This document shows, piece by piece, positions 11,020-23,700 of a stretch of 64,000 nucleotides of DNA (positions within the stretch are counted from its first letter, which is position 1; the number at the start of each line of letters is the position of its first letter). Position numbers and translations under genes: made by a program. Source of the stretch: Pyrocephalus nanus. Taxonomy: Eukaryota; Chordata; Aves; Passeriformes; Tyrannidae. The notes beneath the pieces were generated by a model. That model was not told where the DNA came from. It did not search any database and saw only the letters and a program-made list of their open reading frames with translations. Location of the stretch: assembly GCA_038380795.1 (NCBI GenBank), contig CM076268.1, positions 14,512,001 through 14,576,000 of the forward strand, in the 5' to 3' direction.

Positions 11020-11025
11020 TTTAAT
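11020..11025 (-). terminator. HPSE2: Possible alternative HPSE2 polyadenylation signal ATTAAA
   Basis: ATTAAA on the gene strand lies in a short AT-rich island (11013-11035) within otherwise GC-rich 3' UTR, 109 nt before the AATAAA. Use of it would end HPSE2 further from the HPS1 promoter. Confidence 0.4.
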
Positions 11026-11620
11026 TATCAACATTTCCCGCCGCGGAGTCAGAGCCCGCCCGCTCGGGACGTCCCGCGGTGTCCCCTCCCCCGCCCCGCC
11101 CCTCCCGGTGCATCCCGCGACGGGCCAGGCCGGCTGGCGGCATCCCGGCGGCAGTAGAGGGAGCTGCTTCCATGCGCTTGCTGCACCGGAGCACTGCCCG
11201 CCTCCGGGGAAGGGGGTCCGGCTGCTGGAAGGGTTACCACCTGGGCAGTGGGACCAGGGGACCCAGGAGGGTGCCCGCCCCAGGCTACACCTGGGCTCGG
11301 CACCCCAGCCTTCCCCGCAGTCAGTGGGCACTAGGTCCCGAGTGCTTCTTGCAGCTCACGGAATGGGTGGCAGCAGGCCCTGCAAATTGGCTGTCGCACT
11401 GCTCTGGCAGAATGGTGGTCAGGGCATGTGGAGCTCTGCGGTCACAGGGCGGGAGTGGGTGCCAAGGCAGAGGACATCCAGAGTGTGAGGATGAGGGCAT
11501 GGCGTGGTGCCGCCCAGCACGGCCCTGTGGCGAGGCTGCGTGGGCTGCCAAGGAGGCAGCGTGACCTGGGCAGTGTGCAGGGACAGGAGCCGGGCTGGTG
11601 AGTCTGTTCTGGGCCGCGGG

Positions 11621-11786
11621 CTATCGGTACCGACAGGCCAGCGCATTCACATTCTTCACCACATAGAAGCTCATGGTCAGCGGGGGGATGACCAGGGTGC
11701 GGCCGGCCCGCAGAGGGCGAGGCTTCAACTCAGGGAGGGTCCCATCATCCACCATGGCCAGTGGCTGCCCATTGAGCTGGACCAAC
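11621..11786 (-). CDS. HPSE2: HPSE2 exon 12 coding part (C-terminus and stop)
   Basis: Acceptor CCCACAG precedes GTTGGTCCAG. The exon encodes [15 protein letters not shown], then the [16 protein letters not shown] block, and ends [12 protein letters not shown] followed by TAG at 11623-11621. It forms the last strands of the C-terminal beta-sandwich. One base completes the Lys codon split with exon 11. Confidence 0.97.
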
Positions 11787-14700
11787 CTGTGGGACCAAGA
11801 GAGGGTCAAGGCAGTGGCATTGAAGATGAGGCAGTGGTGGCAGCCCCAGCCACCAGCATCACACCTACTTGGAGTGGAGCCCATCCTTGCCGTAGGGCTG
11901 CAGCAGGTACTGGTGGACGATCTTATCCCGCAGTGTCCCTGCCAGCTTTATTTTCTTCCGGGAGCGATGCAGGTTGATGATGTAAAGGGTGATGGATCCC
12001 CGAACGTAGTTGTGGCTGCAAAGGGGAGAATGGGAGGTGAGGGCTGCACTGCCATGTGCCCTGGGAGCATTGCCTCAAAGGAGGGGGTTGGGAATCTCTG
12101 CAAGAACTGGCCTCATGCAGCCATCCAGATGTCACTATCCCAGCTGCCCCTCCACAGGCAGATGCCACCTTTCCATCACAAAGCCTGTCTCTGCCATGAC
12201 ACCTTTCAACCCCTGCTCCTCAGCCAGGGGTGACGGACCTTAAGAGCATGCTACAATGGTGTATAGAGCAGGGGTGATGGTCCTAGGACAGCCCCCCCCC
12301 CCCCCCCCCCCCCGCGCCTAGCAAGGAGGAGGCTGAGAACGGAGGAGAACTCTGTGTGAGTGGCGTCTGCCCCCGCCACCCCAGGCACCTAACTGACTGG
12401 TCCAGACACTGCTCCTCTGTCCCTTTCTAATCAGGCAGCCCCAAACAAAGGCTATAAAAGAACTTTGCACCTGTCAGTTACTGGACAAGGTTTCCTACCG
12501 AGTTGGAGGCATGTTGAAAGCTGGACTGTGTAAAGAAACAGTCTCTCCTCCTCCACAATGGCAACTTGTGTCCGCGGAGGAGGTGGCCGCCCCCCCCGGC
12601 TCGCTGGGGTGCTTTCAAAGACCTTATCAGCGAAACAATAACCAGGCCAGGCTCCCCGGCAGCGCGGCCCGGCGGGTAACCCGACCGACCGGGGGCCCCT
12701 CGTGTGAAATCCACTCCCTTGATCTCTGCTGCCGGGTCTGCCCGGCGGCCACTTCACCGGTCCTGGACGGCTCCGTTCCCAGGCACGGGCTTGCCACGAC
12801 TTTCATCGGAGGCATCGCCACTCCTGTGCACTCCCTTCATTTTGACAGCAGCCAGAGCACCACTCAGGTGAATACCCTGGGAAGCCAAGCTGCCTTGCCA
12901 GGCTCCTGCCCCAGCGTGTCCTTGTTGGTCTCTATCTCCTGGGGGTACCGCTTATCCCACCCTGCAGCCCAGTCTCCCCTGCTCCGCTTACTTGTGGTAG
13001 CTGGTGCAGTGGGCATAAATCCGGAGCTTGTCGCGAATGACCCTGCCGGGGCGGGGTTTCCTTTGCAGACCGGCCACGTGGATCGCCAGCACCTTGGGAC
13101 CAATGAGGCGCTTGTAGAGCAGGGACAGCCAGTAATCCTGGGGGGCAGAGGGGACAGTCAGCAGCACAACAGTCCCCCAGCTCTCAGAGTGAGCTGGCAG
13201 GAGAGGCTGGCTTCGCTGCTTGCAGCCTAGCAAAATTTTGGCTGTTGGGGTGAAAATGTTGTGTGCCAGATGTCTGCCTTGGGGTGAGGGTTTTTTTTGT
13301 GCAGTCCAAGCCATAGTGGCATCACTGTTTCCAGGAAAGAGACTGAGGGAGGAATACATGGGTGCCCTCTAAAGAAGCTGTTTTTGTCTGTGTTGCAGAG
13401 CATGGGGAGCAGCATGAGTGCCCTTGCACAGTCCCATGGACCCACACATAGCCATGCTGTGGACCTGAGCTCCAGCTGATGCACACAGGAGGGTGATGCC
13501 TCTGGAGCAGGCTCTTCCCCACTCTCTACACAGAGCAGGAGCATACCAGCTTTTCATCTCTGCTTGTGGCACATTGCCTTTTGGGACTGCTGAGGGTGCT
13601 CAGCTTCCCAGAGGTATGTCTCCCCATTTTAAAGCCTCCTGTGGAGCACGGGGAAGACAAGCACTCAAGAAATAGGAAATTTTCAGACCCTACACACATG
13701 TGTAAATGATGCAGCCTAATTACGTCACCACATACTACTTTTTCCCACAGGGCATGGCCTTGCTCGGCACACAGGATGGACCCCAAGCCCTGGGGAGGGA
13801 GGTGAGGCTGTGTGGTGATGGAGGCCGCTGCCGGCAGGGCCCCCCACTCATCTGCTGCAGAGGCTGGGAGGTGTGTGATAAATGAAGCAGGGTTGTGGGA
13901 AGGGAAAAGGCAGGCTCAGGTGCTTGCCTGTTGTTCTGCAGGATGGGGCTCTGGCCCCATGGCTGATCCAGGCACAGCAGGTGATGCTGGGGAGTTGGGG
14001 TCTCTCATGCTGCTTCTCTGGGTGCTGCCTGTGGGTGCTGAGGCACTACCACACACACAAGCATTTTGGATAACCCCCCTCTTGTCCTAGAGGAACCATA
14101 TGTCCCAGAGCAATTGGGATGTTTTCCCCTTCCTGTTGGAAATGTCGAATACCCAGCAGCGATAGTCACACTGGCTCTAGGAGCTGCTCTGCCCATCAGT
14201 GTCTGACCTCATTGCACAGTGAGGAGGAAAGGAGCGTTGAACAAGCACCCTGTGGCTCTGCACACTGCCTGGAGGGGTCAAGGAAAGCCCTGTGTGGTCG
14301 GAATAGTGCCAGGAAGGGGCCTGCCACTCCAGAGGAGCATGCTGGGGGGGGGGGGGGGGGAATGGAGTCTCCAGGGCCCCAGCATGCAGGGTAGAACAGG
14401 CAGGTGGAAGTGCAGATCCCCCATACAGGTACAGTTATGAATCTTCTGGGTGGAGAACCCTCACACAGCCCCTGATTAACACATTTTAGGTGAAGAGGTC
14501 AGCAAATAAAACTGAGCAGTGGAGCAGCAGTGACCAGCACCAGGCAAAAACCCACTGTCCAGATTGGACTGCCAGCCCCATCCTCTCTCCAGCCCAGCTC
14601 AGCAAAAGCTAATCTGTTCCATCAATGTTTGGCTGGCCTGGCAAAGGGAGATCCAAGCACACCTCCCACTTTCTAGATAAGCTTTTTCTACAATGCTTGA

Positions 14701-17700
14701 AGAAAAGCCACCTTCTCCTCTCTTCTTGCTGCTCTCAGTCAAAACCATGGATATTTGTGCTACACCAGCCTGGTGACTGCTTCCCCTGCAAACTCTGGGC
14801 CCTGAAGTAGATGCGAGGTTGAAGGGAGAGGCTTGTGTAGCCTGAGGAGGCTCAGCCACAAGGTCCTAGCTCCCAGGGAGTATGAGCTGCAGCTCAATGC
14901 TGCATATATGTGCTGTCCATAAGGCACATGCCACTGTCCCTGACCCTGCTGGCTGGTGGGGCTGCTCTGCAGCCTGGGGATGTCCCTGCCTGCACCAAGC
15001 TGCAGGGGCTGTGCCAGCCTTCCCCTGCTGTAGCAATCTGCAGGGGCCATGCTGCTCAGGCTCATGGCAGACAGGAGAAACAGTGCCCGTCTCACTGCCA
15101 GCTCTCTGGTGAGACAGCCTGGTTAGTGGTGTCATTTGATGAGTAATTACTTGAATTTACAGCTAAGCCAAAACTGAGCACAGGCTGAAGTGTTTAGTCC
15201 CATGGTTATGAGTTAAAAATAAATGAGTTTGGTGTCCCAGCCTACCTGTCAGCTCAGGTTCTTAGGTCATTCCAGCAGCCCCTATGGAGCTTCCCACCTC
15301 CCCTCAGTATTTCCACTGATGAGATGCTGCTTTCACCCACAAGTTATGGGAGTGATAGAGGCCAGACACTTGGTGTCTGCCCTCAGGATTTCCCTATGGG
15401 TCTCGAGAGCTGTTCTGCAGGGTGGTCTTGATGGCTTTGTCACCATTGGGAACTGGCACCAGAAGCTCCAGCCTCCATCTGAGCACCTATCCCTCTGGTC
15501 TGTGTGGTCCTCGGTGGTTTGCTGCTTTGACATCAGCATCCCCTCCACTCTTGAGGCTCAGCAGCAGCAAAGTTTGCAGTGTAGGGGTACAGGGAGTTAC
15601 CCAGCCCCATAACCCACCCCAGTTGTCGCCAAATCTCACATCTTAGCACACGCTCATCCCAAGTGTGCTCTTACAAACCCTGCAGAGCCGGGAATGTTGA
15701 GCTCTAGGCTTCTGCCATGGTGGCTCATGGGCAGGGCTGCACCACTCAGTGACTCCTGGGCTGGGCACAAGGACAAATGCTTGTGTCTCTGGAAAGTGTT
15801 GGCTGTATTTTGTGAGCTTCTGGTCTAACTAAGAGTACCCAGCTTTTCTGAGAAAAAGCGTGCAGATGCTGTGAGATGGGTAAGGCAGTCATCAGTGATG
15901 CAAGGTGAGCTGTTCTGCAAAGTGTGAGATGATCACGGCTAAGTCTGCAGTATTTTAGCATAGACAATGCCTCCAGTGTAGTGCAGGGACCAGCCTGTCC
16001 TTCCACCATCTGCAAGAGGTGAGGGGAGAGGAGTGATTTTACCTCGCCTTGCTGGCAAGACTAGCTCCAAAGTCTCAGTTTCAAGAAGGATGTGAAAATA
16101 CCAAAGAGTTCAAAGGAAGGCGAGAAAAATGACCCGGGGCTGAAAAAGGAGTCATCAGCACTGGTCTCAAGACACTTGAACTCTTCAGATCACTGCAGGG
16201 AAGCACTGAAGACAGCTGCATCTTTTTGCGTCATCACAAGTCCTCTTGCGTTAGGGGCCAAAGTCACGTTACTTGCAATAAATTACCAGGACCTGGTGAC
16301 ACCAAGCACTCGGATGATAAATTACACACACATCTAGCATGATGGAAACAAACCTGCTGGGTGCAGGCACTTCCCTCATCTGGGCTGGTGCTCCAGGGCT
16401 GCTCCTTCCACTGCCCATGAATGAACCCCAGTCACACCAGGGCTGCTCGGTTTTCTGCTAATCAGTGACCTATTCCTGGGCCCCTGACAGCAGCTGGCAC
16501 ACACTTTTATGTGGCAAACCCTGTGCAAGCAAGTTCCCCAGGCTGGCAGCACCCACAAATCCCTTGCAAAGACATATGCTTGCCTTGCAGCATGGAGTCA
16601 GACCTCCGTCAGAGGCAGCCCAGGCAATGCCCAGGGAAATGAGTGGCTCCCATGCAACTGTAGAAAGGATTTGTGTGTTGGAAGACTTTCATTATGAGGG
16701 CTGATCCAGCAATATAGCTGTAGTGGTAGAGGAGGAATAGCAGACAGGAAGCTGGTTTGCTATTAGTCCCATGGAAATCAAGGGAGCTTTCTCGCTTTAA
16801 TTACTTGCAGACCCATTAAGCAGTGCTGCAGGTGAAGAGCACCTGAAGGCAGAGCCCTCCTGTGCCCCAAGAGGTCTCCCATCCAGGACCCCCTGATTCG
16901 TAGGCAGGAGGGGCACTTGTCTCAAGAGAGCTCTCAAGTACAGAGCTCGGGCCAGCCTCATCTTCTGAGCCCCATGGGGCTTGGGGTCAGTGAAGACCTA
17001 TAAGCTTTCCATTAAACAGGGAAAGCCCAGAGGCTCCCACTTGATCTCTTTGCACATTTTACTTAATTGCAGAGCTTTTGGAGGCTTGAACTTTTGGAAA
17101 GAAGGCTGAATAGGCAGACCCTTAGGCAGAACTATTAACCAGACCCTCCCATCTCCAGAGCCATCAGGAGGACTGGAGGAACATATCCCCCACTCTCTCC
17201 TAGAGGCAGCAAAGCAGCTCTACAGCCCACCTGAGTTTGTTCAGCTCTGATCTCATCACATGTGAGAAGGTGTTTCAGTAATCAGAAAAGCAGAGTAACA
17301 GAACCATTGCCCTTCAGTCCCCTGGGGGCTGTAAGTAGCAAAGGCAGCTGAATTTCAAAGGAGCAGGTTTTGACCCCGTGGTGGACAGCCTCCTCTGGCT
17401 GGGGCTGTCAGGACGTGACTCTCCCCAAGTCACCATCAGCATCAGCTGCTGCTCACCCTATTCCTCTTCCTCTTGCTTCTTCCATCTTCTGAAGCTGCCC
17501 AGGCTCTTCCCCCGTGCCTCAGGCACACTCCAGTTTCAACAGCCTGTTACAGACTGCTCCATTCCTGCACCTCCATCTCCATTTTTCCACAGTCCAAGCA
17601 ACTGGAGATAAGGGCTGGCTGGTCTGAACATCACAGGAGAGAGCTTTGTTCTTTTATCACTCTGTTGAGCCCAATGGCTTGTTTTTGGCAAAAGCATCTT

Positions 17701-20700
17701 CCAGAAAATGGTGATTGTGGTTGTGAGGATTTGGAGAGATGGAGAAGCTGCCACTCCCACTCTCAGGGAGTCTGTTTCGGCTGTTAAACATCCACATTGT
17801 TAAAATTCCCACTTCTTATTTTTGGCTTGAATCTGTCTGGCTTCAGCTTCCAATCAGTGGTTCTTGTTCTCTCTTTTTCCAGAAGATTAAAGAGAACCTC
17901 AGCATCCAAAGCTTTCTCCCTATGGAGTTCCTTACATCCTGTTTAAGCCATAGCAAGTTGCTCCTGCATCATAGCTGGACTAATGCTGCTTTTAACATTA
18001 TCCCTGAGTTTTATGTGCTTCTTGGACTGTGAGAGTTCGAGATTTTCTCACTCAAACCCTGTGCAAGGTCCTGTGACAAGAAGAGCAGGGCAGAGCCTCA
18101 CCCCAAAGACAACATTTGCAGAAGTCAAAATCATCAGCTTCAGACACTGACGCTGCCTCTCACGAGCTCCCATGCTCCCATCCTCGGGGACACGAGCTGT
18201 TTGCTGTTTTGCACCCTCATTGTGTAGAGGTCCAGAAGAGCTGAGGATGTGGTGAGCAGTTGCCTACATTTGCTGCTGTACTAGGGGAGTTTGCTGGTGA
18301 GCACCACGGGGGACACTCCAGAGAGGGTCTCTGAATGGGGAACAAAGCTCCTCGCCCCACACAAGGATTCTTCAGGTAGACTGGGCTGCCAGAGCCTGGT
18401 GGCACCAGCAGGGGAGGACAGGGCCAGCACACACAGAGAAGCTGCAGTCAAGTAGCCCCTTGCCTCTTCCCTCTGCTCTGCCCACACAGCCCTGATCCTC
18501 CTGGGCAGGACAGACACAGACCTTTGCTTTAAACCAGAAACCTCCAACTATGAAAGTATGGCTAATGCTGCCCAATTGCTTTCTTGTTGAGCCCCAGACC
18601 TGACAAGTGCCCTCTACCAGTCCCCAAAGCTGCTGATGCATCTGTTGCTTTCACCATGCTGATCCTCTTCCTTCCTGCTCTAACGGCCGAGAATACCTCA
18701 TCTCACACCACTGCTTTCTGCATCGCCATACGCCTTCACCTCCTCCTGCAGCTTTCTCTTCCAGCAAGTGCTCTGAGGCTGAATGAGGGACTGCCAGTTC
18801 CACACCCCAATGCCTTTTGGCTCAAGAGGGAGAGAAGTCAGGTATGGTGAGGGAGGGCAATGGCTCCACTAGTCAAGGCAGGAGCAGCTTTGTAGAGTAG
18901 ACCAGTAGCTGCTGTGGCTGTGCTGTGCGCTCTGTGTGCTTAAGGGGGCTTATGCCAGACTGCTCTTTTCTGGCCCTGCAAACTGAATGTCTACTCAGGG
19001 CTTGGGAAAACAAACCCAGTTACATTTTACAACAGCTTTGCAATAAGTTCCAAAGCACAGCATGCAGGGACAGACAGGAAATAACCTGGTAATGTATGTG
19101 CACCCCTGGGCTTGGAAAGCAGAGTTCTCAGCCACTGGTGCCAGCAGCACTGCAAGCTCTGTCTTTGGGTTGAGTATTAGCCCCTCATCCCACTGACCCC
19201 ATGGTCTCCCAGAGCTGTGCCAGCAGCTTATCCTGCTAAGACTCAGATGAGCACCATGTCTTTCCAGCCTTCAAGCCACTGCACCCTTCGCTCAGCTCCT
19301 CTCCCTTGTGTCTGTCTTTTCTGCTCTTCTTCTCCATCCTGGAGGCAGACTGAACAGCAACATTAACACAAAATTCCTGCTGTGGGAGCAGCAGGTGCTG
19401 GACTCACTGCCAGGTACTTGTGACACTGAGGGGACAGTCTACCCAGGCATCGTGAAAGTGGCAAGTTAGAAGTGGCCTCTGTCTACTGTCTGTCATAAAC
19501 TGGCCCCAGTCAGTGGCCTCCACCTTCCTGGGGAGATGAACAGATGGAGGAATAGCCAAACCTCTCTTTTGTCAACACCTCTTCCTAATAGGGTCCAGGC
19601 AACAGAGGCTACAGGGAGTGGAGCTGCCAGATCAGAAAGCTTGGAAACCAAACACAACTTTTCTATTTCCTGTTCTTCCAGAACACAAACTTTTCCTGAG
19701 AAGGGTCTTGTAGTCTCACCTCCTGCATAGCAACCCAGCTCCAGGTTTGCACGTCTTGCAGCTCCAGTGGGTGGGTGCCAGAGCTGCTAGCCTCAGCACG
19801 ACTTTGATGCATTTGAGAGTCCAAGCATATGAACCTCAGAGACCTTTTTTCTGGTGCACTAAGAGGGAAAGGTCCCTTAACCAACTGTGACAGCGAGCAA
19901 GAGTTTAGATGCTTTAAATCTGTCTCCTTATTCACAGATAAAATGATCCTCAGAGCTAACTTGGAACTCCTGGAAGGATGAATGCAACAAGAGTGCAGAA
20001 AGCAGACAATGCCTCAGTCCTTGAGACATGGTAGAAAGGACAAGGCAGTGGAGGGGATGCTTGGCTCAAACCTGCTCTAGGCACTTGTGCCAAGACTGGC
20101 TGGGAGATTTCTGCAGGGCACCATTTCCACTCTGCCCTTCAGCGGACCATGCTTCAGCTTGACTTCTCATGTACACCTGAACTGCCCGGGATTTGATCCC
20201 TCCCTCCCACAGCCAGAGCGAAAATCCTGTACCGACAGCTCCTGCCAGTCCTTGCCTCTCCCGCCCCTTCCCTGTCTGTAGGCGTCGCTCCCACCAGAGC
20301 TAGTGCTCCAGCGTGCAGGGCAGATGGGGGTGCCATACACCCGCGCAGCAGATTTAAGATCACCAGGAAGTTTCCATGTGTGTGTGAGCCCCGTTGAACC
20401 TGCTCTCTCTCCCCACCCTCTGTCACTCCCATACTTGGGACCATGCCTCTCCCTGCATGACCCATGGCACGCTGCAGTCTGACTCGACCACCCGCTCCGA
20501 GATGGTGACCTGAAGCTGAGGGTCCCTGGGGGAGAAACAGCAGCCACAGTTCTACTCTGGCAGCTCAGACGGCTGCGTGTGCACAGCGCAGTGACTCAGT
20601 GCTGGATGTGCAGATGGGCCAGGGCAGCAGCAGGGCTGAATTCCCCTGGCCCCCCGGGGTGGATATGGGCACAGGTGGGCAAGGACTCAGCCCCTGCAGC

Positions 20701-23700
20701 CCTGGCCAGGGTGGGGCCCCCTTGGTGCAGCACAGGGGTGGGAGAGGCACTGTCTGGGGAGACGGCTGGGCCCTCTAGCTGCAATTAGCAGTGCCTCTTG
20801 CCAAGCCGGCTCAGCTAATGAGCGCACCGGGGAGTGTGTACGTGCAGCAGGTGGGAGCATGGCTGGGGGACCCGCTCCCACTCTCCTGGCACCTCACTGG
20901 AGTATCCCTTGCCTCTGTGCACCCAGAGACTGGGAGGCCCAATCCATGCCCCGATGCCTGCGACACATTGGGCAGGTGCCGTGGGTACCAAATTGCCAGC
21001 TGCAGCCCAAGCTCACAGCTCACACCACAGCTCTGCCCCAGGGACCCCAAGAGATTCTGGGGATGGTTGCAGCCTGGCACTCAGCTTGTTCACACCAAGG
21101 CTTTTGTGAAAGCCCCATGGGGAAGGAGACAGATGACTAAGGTCCCCCCTCCTCCAGGACAGACAGTAATACTCTTTCCCACTGAGTTCTCATCAGTGCC
21201 TTTGGGCAAAGCCAAGGAGGTGAAAAATCACCTGCAGCATCCAAGCATCTGATCACAGCACCATTGGGCACAGACCTTCACACTGCTGTGATACTTTCTC
21301 AAGGACGCCATCAATTCACAGGCAATATCATATTGTCTTCTACCACCACAGCTGAGTAGGCAGACCCTGCCGTTGCTTCACCCTGTGATCCCTCTGGGAT
21401 CTTCTTATGCTGTATATGAAACTTAAATGTAGAAAAGAAATTTTAGTGTCTACCTTAGTATCTTACTGTCCAGAGTCTTTAGGGGAAGGTCCAAGAGGAG
21501 CCACAGTTATCAGGAAGTGAAACTCTGGTTTTCAGGTTTGGCTTTTCCATGGGGCTTATGTTCCTCGAGCCCTGCTTAGAAATATGCTCAAGATTTATCT
21601 TGCATAGGTATAACCTTATAGCATTGTACCTTAAGGGAGTAGAAATCACTACCAAAGATGGATAAAAAAGAGGTGAGTACCACGTGGAAGAGCATTGAGA
21701 AAGGTCTTTAATATTCTGTAACAATCTGAAGAGAAATCTTACACCTATCTGGGGTGAAATAAATGTATGGCATCCCTCTGGACTGTTTCAGAAAGATATT
21801 AAGGAAAGAGAGATAGATGTGTAAGCTGCATGCCTGAAATGATCCTAGAGCTACCAAATGCCAGATCAGCGTTTCAAAGGCACTGCCCTGTGAAGAGCAA
21901 ATACTGGTGCCGTTCCTGCCCTCTTTCCTTCCACTTCTCAGCCCCTCACATGTAGAGGTGGGTTTAAGTGCAGGCAGGCAGACTGATGTACCTATGAAAA
22001 GCTTTATTTGAAGGGCTTCTCGAGCACGAGCCCTGACTATTATACAGTTGACTGCCCCAATCACTCAGGAAGAAGAAGCACTCCAACCATACATGAAAAT
22101 GTTGTCTCAAAAATAACAAGACAGTAAAACGCTTAAGCTCAGAGAGAGGATGAATGGGTAATTCCGGCAGCCAGGACAGGCATTCAAGCTGCTCTTCCAT
22201 GGGTGAAAGATCTGAATGGGGGGCACAAAGGCCATGCCCCTTGCAAAATGCCCCAAAAGCCACAAGACACTGCTTAGCTCATGAGTCAGCTGGGTGTGGA
22301 AAGCCCAGCAGAGATTTGAGCATCTTCCTAATTTCACTGGGAAGCTGCAGCGCCCCTTGGCTGCACTGCACTTGCAAGCCACCACAGTGCAAAAGCCAGG
22401 GATAGACCTACTTAAACCTCTGCTTTCAAAGTTTCACTGCAACCCTGCCTGCAAGCAGCTATTCCCAGGTGCTCTTGCATTTCCAACTGAAATGAACAGA
22501 GATTGCAAGTTTATTTTCAAGCCAAGGCAAGGCTTATCCTCAAAAATTACAGAGCAAACCTCACCAGGCTGCCTGTGCTTACTGCCTGGTGCCTGTGCCC
22601 AGAAAGCAGACGTGCTCTCTACCCACCTGACGTGCTGGCAACCCTTGCTAGCTCACAGCATAGTCTGCAACAGCCACTCCACTATACACAGAGCAGTGTG
22701 GTGATCTGCCCACTCCTTCCCCTGTACATAAAAAATCCACTCAGAGTTGCACTGCCATGGGAGAGGAAGAAAGAAACAGGGTGATTCAGAAGCCAAGACT
22801 CCCACTGTGCTGTCCACCAAGTGATCCCTGGTATTTGCATTTCCTGATCCCCCAACATGACACCTACACCTCATGTTATGAGCTTTCTTATGACATCCGC
22901 TGTAACATGCCCTAACAGAGATGGTACTGACGTGGATCCAAGGGATCCAGCTGAAGGACAGGGAGGAGGACTCATGTGGCACCAGCACAGTGCTTGTATG
23001 GTGACGGACTACAAATCACTTGGGTTTTTATGAGAGGCTCCTTAAGACGGGAATGAAAGGCTGTGTCTGCATCACTGCACTGTCCCTGGATCACGCAGGA
23101 AACTCTCTCTGGACCATGCAGCTAGCTGGTACTTAAGGACACCACTGTAAAAGGCTCAGCTTCAGCTCACCATCCTGAAACACTCTATCCTCTTATCTAA
23201 GTAGGCATCAGCAGCGACAGGGGAGGAGAAGGAGGTGCAAAGACTGCTACGGGGAGCCCAGCCCTGGCTCCTAGTTCCCTGAGGAGCTGCCAGCTGGAGC
23301 TGTGATTGATGCTGCGGCGGGTTCAGCCCTTCTCTCAGCAGGCAGCTGCCTCACGCCCAGCCGGCGTGCAGAAACCTCTTTGTCATGGCAGCTAATGAGC
23401 AGATTGTATTTCACAGTGCCGCGGCCCCGCGCAGGTACAGCCAGCGGCTTTCATCTCCCTGATAGCTCCCACGGGAAAAGAGCAGCCACTGTCCTGCAGA
23501 GCAGGTCACCACCCGGTCTCGCTGGGCTTTGTGGAGTTCACAGCTTTTAAACCCTTTGTCGGTTTGCACCTGCCCGTGGCTCTTTTATAGCACAGGAATG
23601 GAGGGGAAGGTTTGGGGAAGCACTGCCACAGTTTGTGCAGGAATACAGTGGTGGTACGTGCGATCAGGGCTGATGGAGCATGAGAGAGTGAGGAAACAGT

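Larger units (their letters stand above)
10300..11130. promoter_or_regulatory. HPS1: CpG island: HPS1 promoter overlapping the end of HPSE2
   Basis: Strongly GC-rich, CpG-dense block spanning HPS1 coding exons 1-2, its upstream region and the distal HPSE2 3' UTR. There is no TATA box at the expected distance upstream of the HPS1 start on the minus strand. This fits a broad housekeeping-type promoter. The transcription start, and whether non-coding 5' exons exist as in human, cannot be read from sequence alone. Confidence 0.75.
10906..11620 (-). other. HPSE2: HPSE2 3' UTR
   Basis: About 715 nt from the TAG stop to the AATAAA signal. Composition rises from moderate GC near the stop to very CpG-rich near 11030-11130. 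Long open frames on both strands here come from the composition and have no recognisable domain. Confidence 0.7.
12016..12991 (-). other. HPSE2: HPSE2 intron 10
   Basis: Just under 1 kb. It holds a C22 tract (12292-12313), a plus-strand TATA-like box (12453-12460) and a CpG-rich islet (about 12540-12800). No exon was recognised. Confidence 0.85.

Noticed and set aside
10327..11331. 334-codon minus-strand open frame across HPS1 exon 1 and its upstream region
   Set aside because: Only its middle part is real HPS1 exon 1 (10656-10558); the upstream extension runs through the HPSE2 3' UTR and the downstream part through intron 1. It is open because of GC-rich composition.
12511..13230. 239-codon plus-strand open frame
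   Set aside because: It runs antisense through HPSE2 exon 10 and a CpG islet, with no recognisable domain; treated as a compositional shadow.
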